Assembly: GCF_902686445.1 (NCBI RefSeq)
Contig: NC_062232.1
Location: forward strand, 13,933,105 to 13,997,104
Direction: 5' to 3'
From: Sciurus carolinensis
Taxonomy: Eukaryota > Chordata > Mammalia > Rodentia > Sciuridae
DNA: 64,000 bases
Part shown: piece after piece, positions 63,859 to 64,000 of the stretch
How positions within the stretch are numbered: the stretch's first letter is position 1
Layout: each line of letters opens with the position of its first letter
Made by a program: the position numbers and the translations under genes
The notes under the pieces: model-generated
What the model was told of the DNA's origin: nothing
Seen by the model: only the letters and a program-made list of their open reading frames with translations
The model's database searches: none

Positions 63859-64000
63859 ACAGAACACTTAGAACAGTGCCTGCCATACTTACCTATCATT
63901 ATTACATAGCCATTAAGAATAGGGTTGATAGGGAGTTAGAGGTGTGGTTAATGGTAAGAATGTGTGCTTAGTCCAGGATTCATATTCCCCACCCCCACTA

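Larger units (their letters stand above)
62961..64000. other. RS1 upstream flank
   Basis: About 1 kb beyond the promoter with no exon of another gene recognised. It has one B1-dID and one diverged ID; otherwise AT-rich sequence. Confidence 0.75.

Overview
This is mammalian nuclear DNA, almost certainly from a squirrel-family rodent (ground squirrel, marmot or relative). Two gene ends are recognised exon by exon: the 3' part of CDKL5 on the + strand and all six coding exons of RS1 (retinoschisin) on the - strand. They are tail-to-tail neighbours on the mammalian X (Xp22 in human). The squirrel assignment rests on the repeats. The window holds about 60 tRNA-Ala-derived ID SINEs and B1-dID dimers (a 7SL-derived B1 monomer fused to an ID-like monomer), a combination known from Sciuridae and related families. 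The species cannot be fixed from sequence alone.

Layout. 1-2707 is the end of CDKL5 intron 12. Exons 13-16, the optional exon 17, exon 18 and terminal exon 19 follow between 2708 and about 28375. They encode the C-terminal 311 residues, including the second nuclear localisation signal (six lysines) and the Leu-rich nuclear export signal. Optional exon 17 adds 41 residues in frame. Exon 19 carries a 3' UTR of about 6.7 kb with proximal and distal AATAAA signals. 28376-35321 is the convergent intergenic stretch, which also holds the unresolved RS1 3' UTR. RS1 runs right to left from its ATG at 62841 to its stop at 35322 (exons of 52, 26, 103, 142, 196 and 153 coding bases, 223 residues). All ten cysteines are present, but one codon is missing from exon 3 relative to human. 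62842-64000 is the RS1 promoter side.

The two genes share no pathway: CDKL5 is a neuronal serine/threonine kinase, RS1 a secreted retinal adhesion protein. They are linked by position. In human, some minor CDKL5 transcripts splice into exons lying inside RS1. Here the matching splice donor in exon 19 is kept, and a degenerate match to the human downstream exon appears in RS1 intron 3 (about 44315-44510).

Everything else is intronic or intergenic: SINEs, L1 3' fragments, L2 and MIR relics, hAT-type DNA-transposon fossils including a MER20 in the CDKL5 3' UTR, two MaLR-type LTRs, and simple repeats. Many insertions show readable target-site duplications. No bacterial-type operon, CRISPR array or self-contained new system is present. 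The most unusual non-genic item is an ID SINE subfamily with a conserved, non-tRNA 3' tail of about 45 bases, seen in eight copies. Family names, human numbering and human exon lengths are from memory; no search was run.
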